Part shown: in pieces, positions 49,534-58,129 of the stretch
Layout of the letters: each line of letters opens with the position of its first letter
How positions within the stretch are numbered: the stretch's first letter is position 1
Assembly (NCBI RefSeq): GCF_023073415.1
Contig: NZ_JADPJL010000012.1
Span: 248,001 to 312,000 of the forward strand
DNA length: 64,000 nucleotides
Source: Bradyrhizobium sp. 190
GTDB taxonomy: Bacteria > Pseudomonadota > Alphaproteobacteria > Rhizobiales > Xanthobacteraceae
Reading direction: 5' to 3'
Translations under genes and position numbers: made by a program
The notes under the pieces: model-generated
Told to the model about the DNA's origin: nothing
The model's input: only the letters and a program-made list of their open reading frames with translations
Databases searched by the model: none

Positions 49534-50406
49534 CTAAACCACCGCCGCCACCGTCGACCTCGGATCGCGCACCGGCCATCTCCCGGCCTCGACCAGCGCA
49601 ATGAACCGTTCCACCATCTCGTTGAACAGCGCCGGCTCCTCCAGATTGAGCACGTGGCCCGACTTCGGAAAGAACGAGAGCCCGGCGGCCGGCAGATGTT
49701 GTTTCAGGAACAGGCTCGGCCCGATGCAATTGTCGTCCTCGTCGCCGCACAGGATCAGCGCCGGCGTCGGCACGCGCCGGATCGCATCCGTCATGGTGTA
49801 GATCGAGGGACGCTGGCCCTGAAAGCTGCGCATCGTATTGGCCGAGCCTTTGGCGTCATGCCGCGCCAGCGCGGCGTAGAAATCGGCATGGCCGCGCGGG
49901 TCCTTCAGCAGAAACGGAATCCGGCTCGGCGCCTCGCGCGTCACCTTGGCGACTTCGGCCGAGCCGATCGCCTCATACTGCTCGGCATTGGCCCGGCACT
50001 GCGCGCGGAAGGCGTCGAGATTTTCTAGCTCCGAACCGGCGCCCACCGCAGCGAGCGTCATCGACAGCGCGCGGTCGGCCGCGTTGAGGCCGATCTGCAG
50101 CGACGAATAGGAGCCCATCGACAGGCCGACGAAATGCGCCTTGGCAATGCCGAGGTGATCGAGCACGGCGAGCGCGTCGGCATAGAAGTGCTTGTAAGTG
50201 TAGACGGCGGCGTCAGGCGGCACGTCGGATGGCGTATAGCCGCGTGCCGAATAGGCGATGCAGCGGTGGCCGCGCGAGAAGTAGCGCATCTGCGGCTCCC
50301 AGTTGGTGTGGTCGGCCGCGAACTCGTGCAGGAAGATGATCGGCGTCCCGCTTCCCGCCTCCTCATAGTGAAGACGCACGTTATCTTTGGCGACGGCATG
50401 GGGCAT
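49534..50406 (-). CDS. Alpha/beta hydrolase
   Basis: This 290-residue alpha/beta-fold hydrolase has the nucleophile elbow GLSMGS (Ser near residue 116), catalytic Asp region LCGDEDD and catalytic His in KSGHVLNLEEP. The oxyanion region HEFAADHTNW follows the first strand. The fold covers esterases, lactonases and C-C hydrolases such as ring-fission product hydrolases; the substrate is unknown. ATG 50406 follows GGAGAGGA. It is convergent with metW, five bases apart, and divergent from the CHAP-like gene, where an ACGTAA/TTACGT dyad lies. Confidence 0.9.
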   Translation of the reverse strand: MPHAVAKDNVRLHYEEAGSGTPIIFLHEFAADHTNWEPQMRYFSRGHRCIAYSARGYTPSDVPPDAAVYTYKHFYADALAVLDHLGIAKAHFVGLSMGSYSSLQIGLNAADRALSMTLAAVGAGSELENLDAFRAQCRANAEQYEAIGSAEVAKVTREAPSRIPFLLKDPRGHADFYAALARHDAKGSANTMRSFQGQRPSIYTMTDAIRRVPTPALILCGDEDDNCIGPSLFLKQHLPAAGLSFFPKSGHVLNLEEPALFNEMVERFIALVEAGRWPVRDPRSTVAAVV

Positions 50407-50434
50407 TCGGATTCCTCTCCATTTTCTTGTTTTT

Positions 50435-50451
50435 ACGTAACATCATTACGT
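50435..50451. promoter_or_regulatory. Candidate operator dyad ACGTAA-N5-TTACGT
   Basis: Perfect 6-bp inverted arms around CATCA, 29 bases before the hydrolase start codon, in the divergent region. The spacing fits a transcription-factor half-site pair. The binding protein is unknown. Confidence 0.35.
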
Positions 50452-50660
50452 GGCGGGCCGGCAAAATTGCAATTAATTCTCGCGGCTGCAATGCGGCAGT
50501 TTAGTTTCATTTTCGCCATTGAATCATCGCGGAAGCACCCCGGAATCGATTCCCGGCCGCCACATGAAATCTTCCTCTCGTCACATCGCAACGCAAAACG
50601 CCGGCCGCGTTCGTTCGTAGACGAACGCAAAGGGGAAGTGGGGGCTACAGAGGATTTAGT

Positions 50661-51536
50661 ATGCGTCAGTTGTTTGCGTTTCGCCGGTCGCTTCGTTTCA
50701 TCGCGCTGGCACTGTGTTCGGTTTCTATCGTTGCATTCGTCACTCCAGCTTCGGCACGGCCTCAACACGGCGCAGGGCGACACGCTCGCGCTTATCACGC
50801 CGGCCATCATGCGAAGCATCATTATGCCCATCGCCACCATCGCCATGCGATCAGGATGTCGCGCGGGGTTGTGCCAATGCAGGCTGGCGGCTTTGCCGGC
50901 ACCAACCCGAGCTTCATGGAAAGCAACCCCCAGATGGTGGCGCCCGGCGGCTTCGGCGCGCCCAACGTCGTCACTGAGGCGCGCGCCGATCGCGGCCGTC
51001 GTTCCCGGCTCAAGCACGCCGCGCACGCGTCGCGCTGGGAGCGTGGCGTAGCGCAGATGCAGGCGCGCGGTCTTGCCGATGCCAATGCAAGCGTCGCACC
51101 GAATGCAAGCGTCGCAACGAGCGCAAGCGTCGGGCCGAATTCAACCATGACGCCGCCCGGCGGCACGATGGCGTCCAGCTTCACCTCATCGAACGTCGTC
51201 GCCGAGGCGCGCCGTCATCTCGGCGGTAACCCGACGGGACGCGGCAGCCTGTGGTGCGCGCGGTTCATGAACATGGTTCTGCAGCATTCCGGCTATCGCG
51301 GCACCGGCTCGGACATGGCGAACTCGTTCGCGAAATACGGCCAGCGCGTTTCCGGCCCGCAGGTCGGCGCGATTGCGGTGATGACGCGCGGCCGCCGCGG
51401 CGGCCATGTCGGCATCATCACCGGCATCGATGCCAAGGGCAATCCGATCATGATCTCCGGCAACAATGGCAACCGCGTCCGCGAAGCCCCGGTCTCGCGC
51501 GGCCGGATCTACGCCTACGTCATGCCGACGAGCTGA
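50661..51536 (+). CDS. Secreted CHAP/NlpC-P60-like protein with histidine-rich region
   Basis: 291 residues. Signal peptide 1-32 (cleavage after PASA). Residues 36-62 hold 11 histidines (HAGHHAKHHYAHRHHRH). Tandem NASVAP-type repeats cover 142-160. The C-terminal domain (about 178-291) is a cysteine peptidase or amidase fold, TIGR02594-like: Cys199 (SLWCARFM) and His249 (GGHVGIITG) are the catalytic pair, with the polar third residue in SGNNG. It would cleave peptidoglycan in the periplasm. ATG 50661 follows AGAGGA. The His-rich part may bind metal. Confidence 0.85.
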   Translation: MRQLFAFRRSLRFIALALCSVSIVAFVTPASARPQHGAGRHARAYHAGHHAKHHYAHRHHRHAIRMSRGVVPMQAGGFAGTNPSFMESNPQMVAPGGFGAPNVVTEARADRGRRSRLKHAAHASRWERGVAQMQARGLADANASVAPNASVATSASVGPNSTMTPPGGTMASSFTSSNVVAEARRHLGGNPTGRGSLWCARFMNMVLQHSGYRGTGSDMANSFAKYGQRVSGPQVGAIAVMTRGRRGGHVGIITGIDAKGNPIMISGNNGNRVREAPVSRGRIYAYVMPTS

Positions 51537-51547
51537 TCGCAGGACTC

Positions 51548-51629
51548 GTAGGGTGGGCAAAGCGCAGCGTGCCCACCATTACCCCGAGGGGGGCGCTGTG
51601 GTGGGCACGCTTCGCTTTGCCCACCCTAC
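51548..51629. repeat. Palindromic intergenic repeat, family A copy 4
   Basis: Full-length copy with outer arms GTAGGGTGGGCAAAGCG and CGCTTTGCCCACCCTAC. It lies 11 bases after the CHAP-like gene and just before the decayed PAP2_C gene. Confidence 0.9.
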
Positions 51630-51654
51630 GAGCGGATGGAATACCCGGTAGCGT

Positions 51655-52080
51655 CTATCCGTTCGGATGATTCAAGTCGGCCTTGGATTGGCCGCCCGGC
51701 ATCGCCTCGTCTCCGACGACGTGCAGTACGAACCGTTTAGGCGCGCGTTTGCCCCCGCCATCGGCTGGGGCCAATGTCTTTCGGCTTGCCCGCTTTGGTC
51801 GTGGCGCTGTCAGGTTCTCGGAAGAGCGAAACTGCGCGTAATCCCGGCAAAATAGCCAGCACGAAATCTGAAAGACGCCGTGGGTGATGAACAGCGCGGC
51901 CAGCACGTCGATCGACTAATGACAGTGGCCCAGCAGCACGACTGAACCGAAGAAGCCAGTCAGGGCGAGATAGAGCGCACAACTGTAATTTTGCGCGCGA
52001 TAGCCGCGTGTGAAGCACGCCACATCTCGGAAATCCGTCTCGCTGGGGCGGTGAGGCCTATCCGGATGCCCGCCGGGTTC
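51655..52080 (-). pseudogene. Decayed PAP2_C-type phosphatase/sphingomyelin-synthase-like gene
   Basis: The minus-strand frame reads YLALTGFFGSVVLLGHCH, then a TAG (51916-51918), then SIDVLAALFITHGVFQISCWL. The motif HCHYSIDV is the second catalytic block of PAP2_C (sphingomyelin-synthase-like) membrane phosphotransferases, with the stop replacing the Tyr codon. The open frame begins after a TGA at 52081 with no start codon and lacks the N-terminal helices. So only the 3' part of the gene survives, and it also carries a stop inside its active site. The C-terminal end (about 84 codons) is intact. Confidence 0.7.
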
Positions 52081-52263
52081 TCACGACCGTGAAGATGCTT
52101 CGTGGGGCGTGCGGCACGTAACAGTAGAGCCGTCCGATGAAGTCATTTTCCACGTGCGACGAAAACGTCCTGAAACGAACCGATGGTATAATGCTCCGAC
52201 GCTAAATGTCCGGCGGCTATTTGATTCACCAGGTATTTGCCTGATTGAGGCATAGGTGTCGTC

Positions 52264-52356
52264 ATGCGCGAAGATTTTGCTTCTTCCAGTTTCCTTGCGG
52301 TTATCGTGCTGAGTTTGATTGTGATTTGCACCGGGCTTTTCGCACTTGGAATCTGA
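52264..52356 (+). CDS. 30-residue single-span membrane protein
   Basis: The frame encodes MREDFASSSFLAVIVLSLIV followed by ICTGLFALGI and TGA. One membrane helix covers residues 10-28 after a short acidic/polar head. The ribosome binding site is weak (AGG nine bases upstream). No family is recognised. The plain structure matches known bacterial microproteins, but support is limited to the hydrophobic profile. Confidence 0.4.
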   Translation: MREDFASSSFLAVIVLSLIVICTGLFALGI

Positions 52357-52367
52357 AATCATTCGCT

Positions 52368-52643
52368 TCACGGAAGCGGTTCGACCTTCGCCGCCATGTC
52401 GGGAGCGCGTGTGACCCGGTATGTCGCGTTGCCGCATTTGAGGACCCAGACGGCGCGGTCCGGCCGGGAGCGCTTTTTGTCCCTGGTGGCGCCGAGCGCC
52501 TTGTCACAGGTGAACCCCTGCGTACGAATCTGAGCCGACAGCATGGCCTGCGGCGTCTCGGCAGCAACCTGTTGCGCCCGCACCTGCGGGCTAAAAAGAA
52601 CAGCTGCGATAGCTATGAATAATGATGCAGGTGTCTTGTACAT
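52368..52643 (-). CDS. Small secreted protein of unknown function
   Basis: 91 residues from ATG 52643 (MYKTPASLFIAIAAVLF), with GAGG upstream. The signal peptide ends near QVRAQQ. The mature part has IRTQGFTCDKALGATRDKKRSRPDRAVWVLKCGNATYRVTRAPDMAAKVEPL. The two cysteines about 30 residues apart probably form a disulfide. The layout resembles small periplasmic proteins common in Bradyrhizobium, of unknown function. It lies 35 bases beyond the OYE gene stop. Confidence 0.7.
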   Translation of the reverse strand: MYKTPASLFIAIAAVLFSPQVRAQQVAAETPQAMLSAQIRTQGFTCDKALGATRDKKRSRPDRAVWVLKCGNATYRVTRAPDMAAKVEPLP

Positions 52644-52678
52644 GACCTCAACCCTCGGGCAGACAGGATGGGGGCGCA

Positions 52679-53863
52679 CTAGGATCGTACAACAGTACCC
52701 GTCGGCGTGGCAAAGCCCTCCATCGTCCTGATCCGCTTTTCGAGCCACCAGCCATATTCCGGCGTCCACTCCTCGAAGCGGTTGTTGATGCCGAGATCGT
52801 GCGACCAGTGGTGGGCGATGTTGGGATTGTATTGCGACTGACGACCAACCGCGATCAGATCGGCCTGGCCGTTTTCAATGATGGCTTCGGCCTGTTCGGC
52901 CTCCAGAATGAGGCCGACGGCCATCGTGGGGATGTTTGCTTCCCTGCGAACCCTCTCGGCAAAAGGAACCTGGAAACCGAGACTGCGCGTGACCTGCGCT
53001 GCCGTTGCAGCACCGGCAATCCCGCCCGAGGAACAGTCGATCACGTCAACTCCGCGCGCCTTCAGTTCGTGCGCCAAAGCCACTGTGTCGTCCATATTCC
53101 AGCCTTCGCGGGTGCCATCGACGGATGAAACACGCACGAACAGCGGCATCGCGGCCGGGATTTCGCGCCGCACCGCCTCGACAATCTCCAGCGGCAGGCG
53201 CATGCGGCCGGCACGGTCGCCGCCGTACTCATCATTGCGTGTATTGGAAACCGGCGAGAGAAAGGACGCCAGCAGGTAGCCGTGCGCCATGTGAACCTCG
53301 ACGACGTCGAAGCCAGCCTTCACCGCATTGCGCGCGGCGTTGGCCCAGGTCGCGGGCATCGCTCGGCATTCGGCCGTGGTCAACTGCCGTGGCATCAGCC
53401 AGCCCGGCGCGACTGGCTCGGCCGTCGGTCCGACCGGCTGCCAGAGTTTTGCGCCCGCTTTGAGGTTCTCCTCGGTCAGCGGTCCCATGCCCTGCATCGC
53501 AGTCTGCGAGGATGATTTTCGTCCGCCATGGGCGAGCTGGATGCCGATCGCCGTGTCCTGGCGACGCATGAACGCGACCAGCGGTTTGAAGCTTTCGGCC
53601 TGGGCCTCGTTCCAGATGCCGAGATCGTTCTCGTTGATGAGACCGACCTCCTCGACGGCGGTCGCCTCGACAAAGACCAGCCCAAATCCGCCCAGCGCAT
53701 AGCGGCCGAGATGCACAAGATGGAAGGCACCGCAGCTGTGGCCGGGATCGCAGCGGTAATGGACCATCGGTGGTACGACGAGCCGGTTTTTCAGGGTGAG
53801 GTTTCGAATTGTCATGGGCTGGAAAAGCCTTGGCCGCGCCGCTCCGCCACCGGGTCCGTCCAT
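52679..53863 (-). CDS. Old yellow enzyme family NADH:flavin oxidoreductase
   Basis: 394 residues from ATG 53863, which has GGGAGG ten bases upstream; ATGs at 53887, 53899 and 53956 would give up to 31 more residues. FMN TIM barrel of the YqjM class: LFQPMTIRNLTLKNRLVVPPMVHYRC, GIQLAHGGRKSS (active-site His), FDVVEVHMAHGYLLASFLSPVSNTRNDEYGGD, and VGLILEAEQAEAIIENGQADLIAVGRQ. Reduces activated alkenes with NAD(P)H. It is divergent from the aldolase gene at 54048, so the two may serve one pathway. Substrate is unknown. Confidence 0.92.
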   Translation of the reverse strand: MDGPGGGAARPRLFQPMTIRNLTLKNRLVVPPMVHYRCDPGHSCGAFHLVHLGRYALGGFGLVFVEATAVEEVGLINENDLGIWNEAQAESFKPLVAFMRRQDTAIGIQLAHGGRKSSSQTAMQGMGPLTEENLKAGAKLWQPVGPTAEPVAPGWLMPRQLTTAECRAMPATWANAARNAVKAGFDVVEVHMAHGYLLASFLSPVSNTRNDEYGGDRAGRMRLPLEIVEAVRREIPAAMPLFVRVSSVDGTREGWNMDDTVALAHELKARGVDVIDCSSGGIAGAATAAQVTRSLGFQVPFAERVRREANIPTMAVGLILEAEQAEAIIENGQADLIAVGRQSQYNPNIAHHWSHDLGINNRFEEWTPEYGWWLEKRIRTMEGFATPTGTVVRS

Positions 53864-54047
53864 CACTGCAGTGCCTCCCGAGATCATTGTTTTGCGCATC
53901 AAATCAGCTTCAGTTGCGCCCCGCAATCCAGGCGTCGATCCGCGGGTACTCTCCATCTTGCAGGGCAGGATTGATCAAAACCAGGGGCCCACGTAAGTTG
54001 CAGCAAATGCTGACGACCGTCACCGGCCTCGCCATGCTCGGGTGACC

Positions 54048-54854
54048 ATGGAGCACTTCGGGGGAAATGCGTTGCGCGCAAACCCATTGAAACCTCGCCT
54101 TGCGGCCGGCGGCTGTGCGTTCGGAACGATGACGTTCGAGTTCTTCACGCCCGGCTACCCGACGATCTGCCGCGAAGCAGGCGCTGAGTTCATCCTCTAT
54201 GATATGGAGCACTCAGGCGTCGGCTTCGAGACCATGAAGGCGCAATTCGCATTCTGCCGCGGGCTTGATCTGGTGCCTTTCGTCCGCGTTCCCTCAGGCG
54301 ACTACCATCACATTGCGCGTGCCCTCGACATTGGTGCGATGGGCATCATGGTGCCGATGGTCGAAACACCCGAGCAGGCAAGGGCGATCGTTGACTGCAC
54401 CAGATATCCGCCGGCAGGACGACGTGGCGCCGCTTTCAATGTAGCGGCGCACGATGACTATTCGGGTGGGCCCGAGACCGACAAGATCGCGAGAGCGAAC
54501 GCACGCACGATGGTGATCGCGTTGGTGGAGACCGCAACAGGCATCGCGAATGTCGAGGCGATCGCGGCGGTCGACGGCGTCGACGTGGTCTGGCTTGGTC
54601 ACTACGATCTGACGAACTTCCTCGGCATCCCCGGGGAGTTCGACAATCCAAAATTCCATGCCGCCGTCGATAGCCTGGTCAAGGCGTGCAGGAAGCACGG
54701 CAAGACGCCAGGCTTTCTCGCCGGCAACGAGCAATGGGCGCGCGATTTTCGCGCCAAGGGATTTCGCATGATTGCCTACGGCGTTGACACGCTATTGATG
54801 CAGGGCGCACTCGCGCATGGTATCAAGCTGTTGCGGGAGACCGTGACGAATTAG
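54048..54854 (+). CDS. HpcH/HpaI-type class II aldolase/citrate lyase family protein
   Basis: 268 residues from ATG 54048 (a GTG at 54042 adds two). TIM-barrel aldolase of the 2,4-dihydroxyhept-2-ene-1,7-dioate aldolase family: FILYDMEHSGVGFETMKAQ includes metal-site Glu, PFVRVPSGDYHHIARALDIGAMGIMVPMVETPEQA is the core, and DVVWLGHYDLTNFLG is the third motif. It splits or forms C-C bonds of hydroxy-keto acids using a divalent metal. The divergent neighbour is an old yellow enzyme, so a shared catabolic task for an aromatic or sugar-derived compound is likely. Confidence 0.9.
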   Translation: MEHFGGNALRANPLKPRLAAGGCAFGTMTFEFFTPGYPTICREAGAEFILYDMEHSGVGFETMKAQFAFCRGLDLVPFVRVPSGDYHHIARALDIGAMGIMVPMVETPEQARAIVDCTRYPPAGRRGAAFNVAAHDDYSGGPETDKIARANARTMVIALVETATGIANVEAIAAVDGVDVVWLGHYDLTNFLGIPGEFDNPKFHAAVDSLVKACRKHGKTPGFLAGNEQWARDFRAKGFRMIAYGVDTLLMQGALAHGIKLLRETVTN

Positions 54855-55169
54855 GGCGAAGTGCCACCGGTCTTTTCACGCCTGCGGATTCGCAAATTGG
54901 GCGTTGTGGAACGCCGATGTCCGTTCTGCTCGGCGGCAGCGGACATTTCACCATCGACCTGCGATGTCCGATAGGTGCCGCCAATAGCGGAATAAACAAA
55001 CCAGCGGGTAACTGGCCGAGCTATCCGCGGAACCTGCGAAACCCCGAGCGATTGGCGGAGGCGCAGTCGTTAGCAGCAATCGCTCTACAGGCACGGCAAT
55101 CGCTCTGGCGCACCCGCAACTCCGGTCCGTTATTTCATCACGGTGCCCGCATCCAACCGGAGAGGAAAG
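54855..55169. other. Gap after the aldolase gene, nothing identified
   Basis: About 315 bases without a convincing gene or repeat. It holds the ribosome binding site region of the next small gene at its right end. Confidence 0.4.
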
Positions 55170-55388
55170 ATGATTTGGAAAAGCATCCGTGCGATCGCAC
55201 CCGCTTCTGCGTGCTGGTCCGCAATGTCTGGCTTTGCTCGCAAGACGGCTGAGACAGTCTCCGAGTTCGCCAGCATCGCACACAACCTGGTTATGGACGT
55301 ACGCGATAGCTACCGGCCCGAGTTGCACTACATGCGTGGCCCCGGCCCGAAATGGCGCGCCAAGCATCAGCCTTGGCCAAGATTCTGA
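55170..55388 (+). CDS. 72-residue hypothetical protein
   Basis: The frame starts at ATG 55170 after the strong site GGAGAGGAAAG. It reads MIWKSIRAIAPASACWSAMS, then FARKTAETVSEFASIAHNLV and MDVRDSYRPELHYMRGPGPKWRAK. A short amphipathic head, helix and basic tail; no family is recognised. The ribosome binding site and the protein-like composition favour a real gene. Confidence 0.55.
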   Translation: MIWKSIRAIAPASACWSAMSGFARKTAETVSEFASIAHNLVMDVRDSYRPELHYMRGPGPKWRAKHQPWPRF

Positions 55389-55486
55389 AGCTGTATTGCC
55401 GGCAGGGCAGCACCAGGTGTCGCCGGTGTATATACGCCGTCCTAATGCGGCTAATGCCATCCGATAGCCGGCCGAGGTTACCGGAA

Positions 55487-55993
55487 TTATGCGCGCGCCA
55501 AGACAGCTCTGCGCTGCAAGCACTCAAAAAGTCCTCTGCATCTCGACATTCTCGACCGGGCTCCGCATTCTGTTCCCGGATAACGCCGCACTTCCACCCA
55601 TCCTCGGCGTGCGTAGAAAGCGCGCGCCCGGGTGTTGAAGCTACGCACTTCCAATCGCGCAACCGCGTATGATGATGCGATTTGCCGCTCAGCCACACTG
55701 AGCAGCTTCGATCCCACGCCGTCATTCCAGCAGGCCGGATCAACGTGCAGCGCGTCGATGACGTCGCGGTCGGGATGGACCATTCCAAGGAGCATGTTTC
55801 CGCGCGCTGCAACCGTGAAACTGTTCCATCCCGTCTCGGCGTGCAACCGTGCACGATCAGCAGCAGCAAACGCCTGCACAGCTTCCCACGGCAGTTCGGG
55901 AGCCCATGTGACAAGCCAGGAGCGACGTAAAAGACGGACGAGCTTAGGAACATCAAACTCTTCCGCGGGTCTGATCGTGATCTCGGATGTCAT
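55487..55993 (-). CDS. GNAT-family N-acetyltransferase
   Basis: 168 residues from ATG 55993 (MTSEITIRPAEEFD), with GAGG six bases upstream. Acetyl-CoA-binding GNAT fold: IDALHVDPACWNDGVGSKLLSVAERQI holds motif A (Q/RxxGxG/A form, here NDGVGS), then VARLEVRSFNTRARAFYARRGWVEV (motif B). Acetylates a small molecule, peptide or protein. The substrate is not evident. The ClpX-type zinc-finger gene is 73 bases upstream on the same strand. Confidence 0.88.
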   Translation of the reverse strand: MTSEITIRPAEEFDVPKLVRLLRRSWLVTWAPELPWEAVQAFAAADRARLHAETGWNSFTVAARGNMLLGMVHPDRDVIDALHVDPACWNDGVGSKLLSVAERQIASSYAVARLEVRSFNTRARAFYARRGWVEVRRYPGTECGARSRMSRCRGLFECLQRRAVLARA

Positions 55994-56066
55994 GCCGTAC
56001 CTCGCGCAGAGCCGTTTTACAGCATGCATGATTAGGCTGGACTCTAATGCCGAACAAGTGGACGGA

Positions 56067-56714
56067 TCATTGCTTCCGTTCATTGAGCACGGGCGTTGCC
56101 GTGCGCAGGGCCTGTTCGTACCGCTTCAGTTGGTCTTGCGGAAATTTCTGATTGGCGAGAAGTTCGTCAATCGTCTTGTTCTTCAAATGAATGATGCCGG
56201 ACGATGTCAAGATATCATCATCCACCGGTTCCGCGTTGCGTCGAATTGCAAGCATTCGCTCGATCTGCTGCAAGACGAGACGATTGCGTTGCTCTCCCTT
56301 CTTCGCGTGTTCGACGTAATGCGACAGCGTCTCGGTGGACATGGCCCGGGCGCTCTCCGCGTCGCCTTCGATCAGCCGGAGCAGTTGCTCGTCGATGATG
56401 TCGCTGCACAGATCGATACATTCGTCGCAGATAAAGACGGCCGGGCCGGCAACCAGCTTGTTCACTTCATGCTGGTTCTTGCCGCAGAAGGAACAATAGA
56501 GCACCGCTTGTGCCGTTGGACCTTGGGATCCGGCAGCCGAACCGGAACGTGGCTGCGCCGTATCGATCTTGGCGGACAGGATGTTCCAGTTGTCGTAGCC
56601 GAACGTCTTCGCGATCAGCTCCAGGGATTCGCTATGGGTGATCTCCATAGCCTTGGCCTTCAAGGCATCGCGCAGGGAATGCGCCATGACTTTCGCATCG
56701 CGGAAATCGCGCAT
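56067..56714 (-). CDS. Orphan ClpX C4-type zinc-finger protein with N-terminal glyoxalase-related domain
   Basis: 215 residues from ATG 56714, supported by GAGG nine bases upstream. Residues 1-50 resemble the short glyoxalase-related domain ([31 protein letters not shown]). Residues 72-108 are the ClpX N-terminal zinc-binding domain with Cys74, Cys77, Cys96 and Cys99 (YCSFCGKN and [10 protein letters not shown]). The C-terminal half is helical. No AAA+ domain follows. In ClpX this finger dimerises and binds adaptors and substrates, so this protein could bind adaptors, compete for them or act as a regulator. Similar free-standing fingers occur in Bradyrhizobium. Confidence 0.85.
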   Translation of the reverse strand: MRDFRDAKVMAHSLRDALKAKAMEITHSESLELIAKTFGYDNWNILSAKIDTAQPRSGSAAGSQGPTAQAVLYCSFCGKNQHEVNKLVAGPAVFICDECIDLCSDIIDEQLLRLIEGDAESARAMSTETLSHYVEHAKKGEQRNRLVLQQIERMLAIRRNAEPVDDDILTSSGIIHLKNKTIDELLANQKFPQDQLKRYEQALRTATPVLNERKQ

Positions 56715-56993
56715 GAGAGCACCTCTCTCTATCGACGAACGGAGGAGATCGGTGCCTGCCTTGCCGACCCGTTCGCCAATGGCGAGGGCGCGGAGATAGA
56801 TTGATACGTTCACCATCCCCGAAGGGCGCAGGCGGCGGGTGTATCGACCCGGCCACAATGTTGGCGCGCGTCAGCGCGTTGTCAACTCAAAATGCTTCGA
56901 GGTGGCGCCGCCAACGAGACCTTGCCGACGGCGAGGAGCTTGGCACCTCGAGCCAATGCAGCCGGCTTCCGTAAAAAATATCTGCCAGTGGCG

Positions 56994-57836
56994 TCAGGGC
57001 GTGCGTGCCCCTGAAGGGGACTTGTTTCGATTCAAATTTTCGATGCGCTTGGCCTCGGCGACGTCGGACAATGCGCGCTTCAGGTCGCCCAGGCGACGGA
57101 AGACAATGCCGCGATTGATGTAGGAATCTGATAAACTAGGATCCATATCTATCGCCAAGTCGAAGTTGGCGAGCGCAATAACAAGATCCCCGGCGCGATA
57201 CGCCGAAATACCCCGTTCTCGATAATAGTTGGCGTCCTTGATCCCGACGTCGCGAGCCGGGGAAGCATGGGTACTTGCAGGTGCGATGCCTGTCGTCACC
57301 GCAGGTGCAATGCCGTCAGGTTTGGCCGGCGCTTCGACGCTCCGTAGATTCACGTCGTCTCCGACAACTGCAAGCTGGTCGTGTTGCCCGGTTCGGCCGT
57401 GTGCGTCGGATATTTCGGTCGCGGTGGGCACCTGCACGGATTCACGCCTGGACGCCTCGGTCACCTGCACCGAAGCGATGGGCAGCCGGTCGACAGGCCT
57501 GAACAGAAGGTAACCCCCGACGAGCACTGCGGAGACAGCAGCACTCGCGATTGCGTCAGCGGCCAGCCTGCGGATCGTGCCGGAGAAGTTGCTGCGCTTT
57601 GGCTTCGGGCTTTGCTGCCGGCGTGCGACTTCGAGCAGCCGGTCGTAGGTCGCTCGCTGCTGCCCGTCGCTCAGTATGGCGTTGGCGCGGACAATCCGCC
57701 TGAATCTCTCTGCAGCTTCCGGGTTGCCGGGATTGACGTCGGGATGACTTGCCTTCGCGGCTCTACGGAATGCAGCTCTGAGACCGTCCGCGTCGTCGTC
57801 CGGAAGCGCCCCCAGCAAATCGTAAAGAGTTGCCAT
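56994..57836 (-). CDS. J-domain protein with membrane span and C-terminal TPR motifs
   Basis: 280 residues. Residues 1-70 are a J domain with HPD at 31-33 (SHPDVNPG) and the last helix DRLLEVARRQQ. One membrane helix is near 88-112 (AADAIASAAVSAVLVGGYLLF), followed by a linker rich in Val, Ala, Pro and Thr. Residues about 205-270 form two TPR-like repeats (YYRERGISAYRAGDLVIALANFDLAIDMDPSLSD and YINRGIVFRRLGDLKRALSDVAEAKRI). It should recruit DnaK to the membrane. No dnaK is adjacent; the zinc-finger gene lies just downstream. Confidence 0.85.
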   Translation of the reverse strand: MATLYDLLGALPDDDADGLRAAFRRAAKASHPDVNPGNPEAAERFRRIVRANAILSDGQQRATYDRLLEVARRQQSPKPKRSNFSGTIRRLAADAIASAAVSAVLVGGYLLFRPVDRLPIASVQVTEASRRESVQVPTATEISDAHGRTGQHDQLAVVGDDVNLRSVEAPAKPDGIAPAVTTGIAPASTHASPARDVGIKDANYYRERGISAYRAGDLVIALANFDLAIDMDPSLSDSYINRGIVFRRLGDLKRALSDVAEAKRIENLNRNKSPSGARTP

Positions 57837-58129
57837 TACTACTCACTGAAATGCAGATGCTACTCGATAAATTTAGCCATATCGGCCGACGCCCAAAAAA
57901 TGCGCAGCCGGTGGAAATCCCCACCGCGCAAAGCGTGAAGGGTTGGAATGGCAAAACGAAGACTAAATGGAGAACGGCTGCGCACCGCCGGCATCGGGAA
58001 AATACCAGCCAGGATCGATTCAGACCGGTCACTCTTGCGTAGATTGTGGAGGTAGAGAGTGCGGGCTGTGAGCGCCGCTGACGCGGTAGCCGGTGAAGAT
58101 GCTCGGCCGTCGCGCGGTTGCGCGGGTTG
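57837..58129. other. Gap with only a weak 63-residue open frame
   Basis: A plus-strand frame (57851-58042) exists between the J-protein and the following lipoprotein-like gene, but has no ribosome binding site. I do not call it. No repeat is seen. Confidence 0.3.

Noticed and set aside
50661..51145. CRISPR-like spacing in the NASVAP repeat DNA
   Set aside because: The repeats are short, coding and in frame within the secreted protein, with no spacers.
31914..51918. Two in-frame TAG codons as evidence for amber recoding
   Set aside because: Several intact genes here end with TAG (for example the LysR gene at 6369, hbd and tlpA), so TAG is an ordinary stop. Point mutation is the simpler reading for both broken genes.
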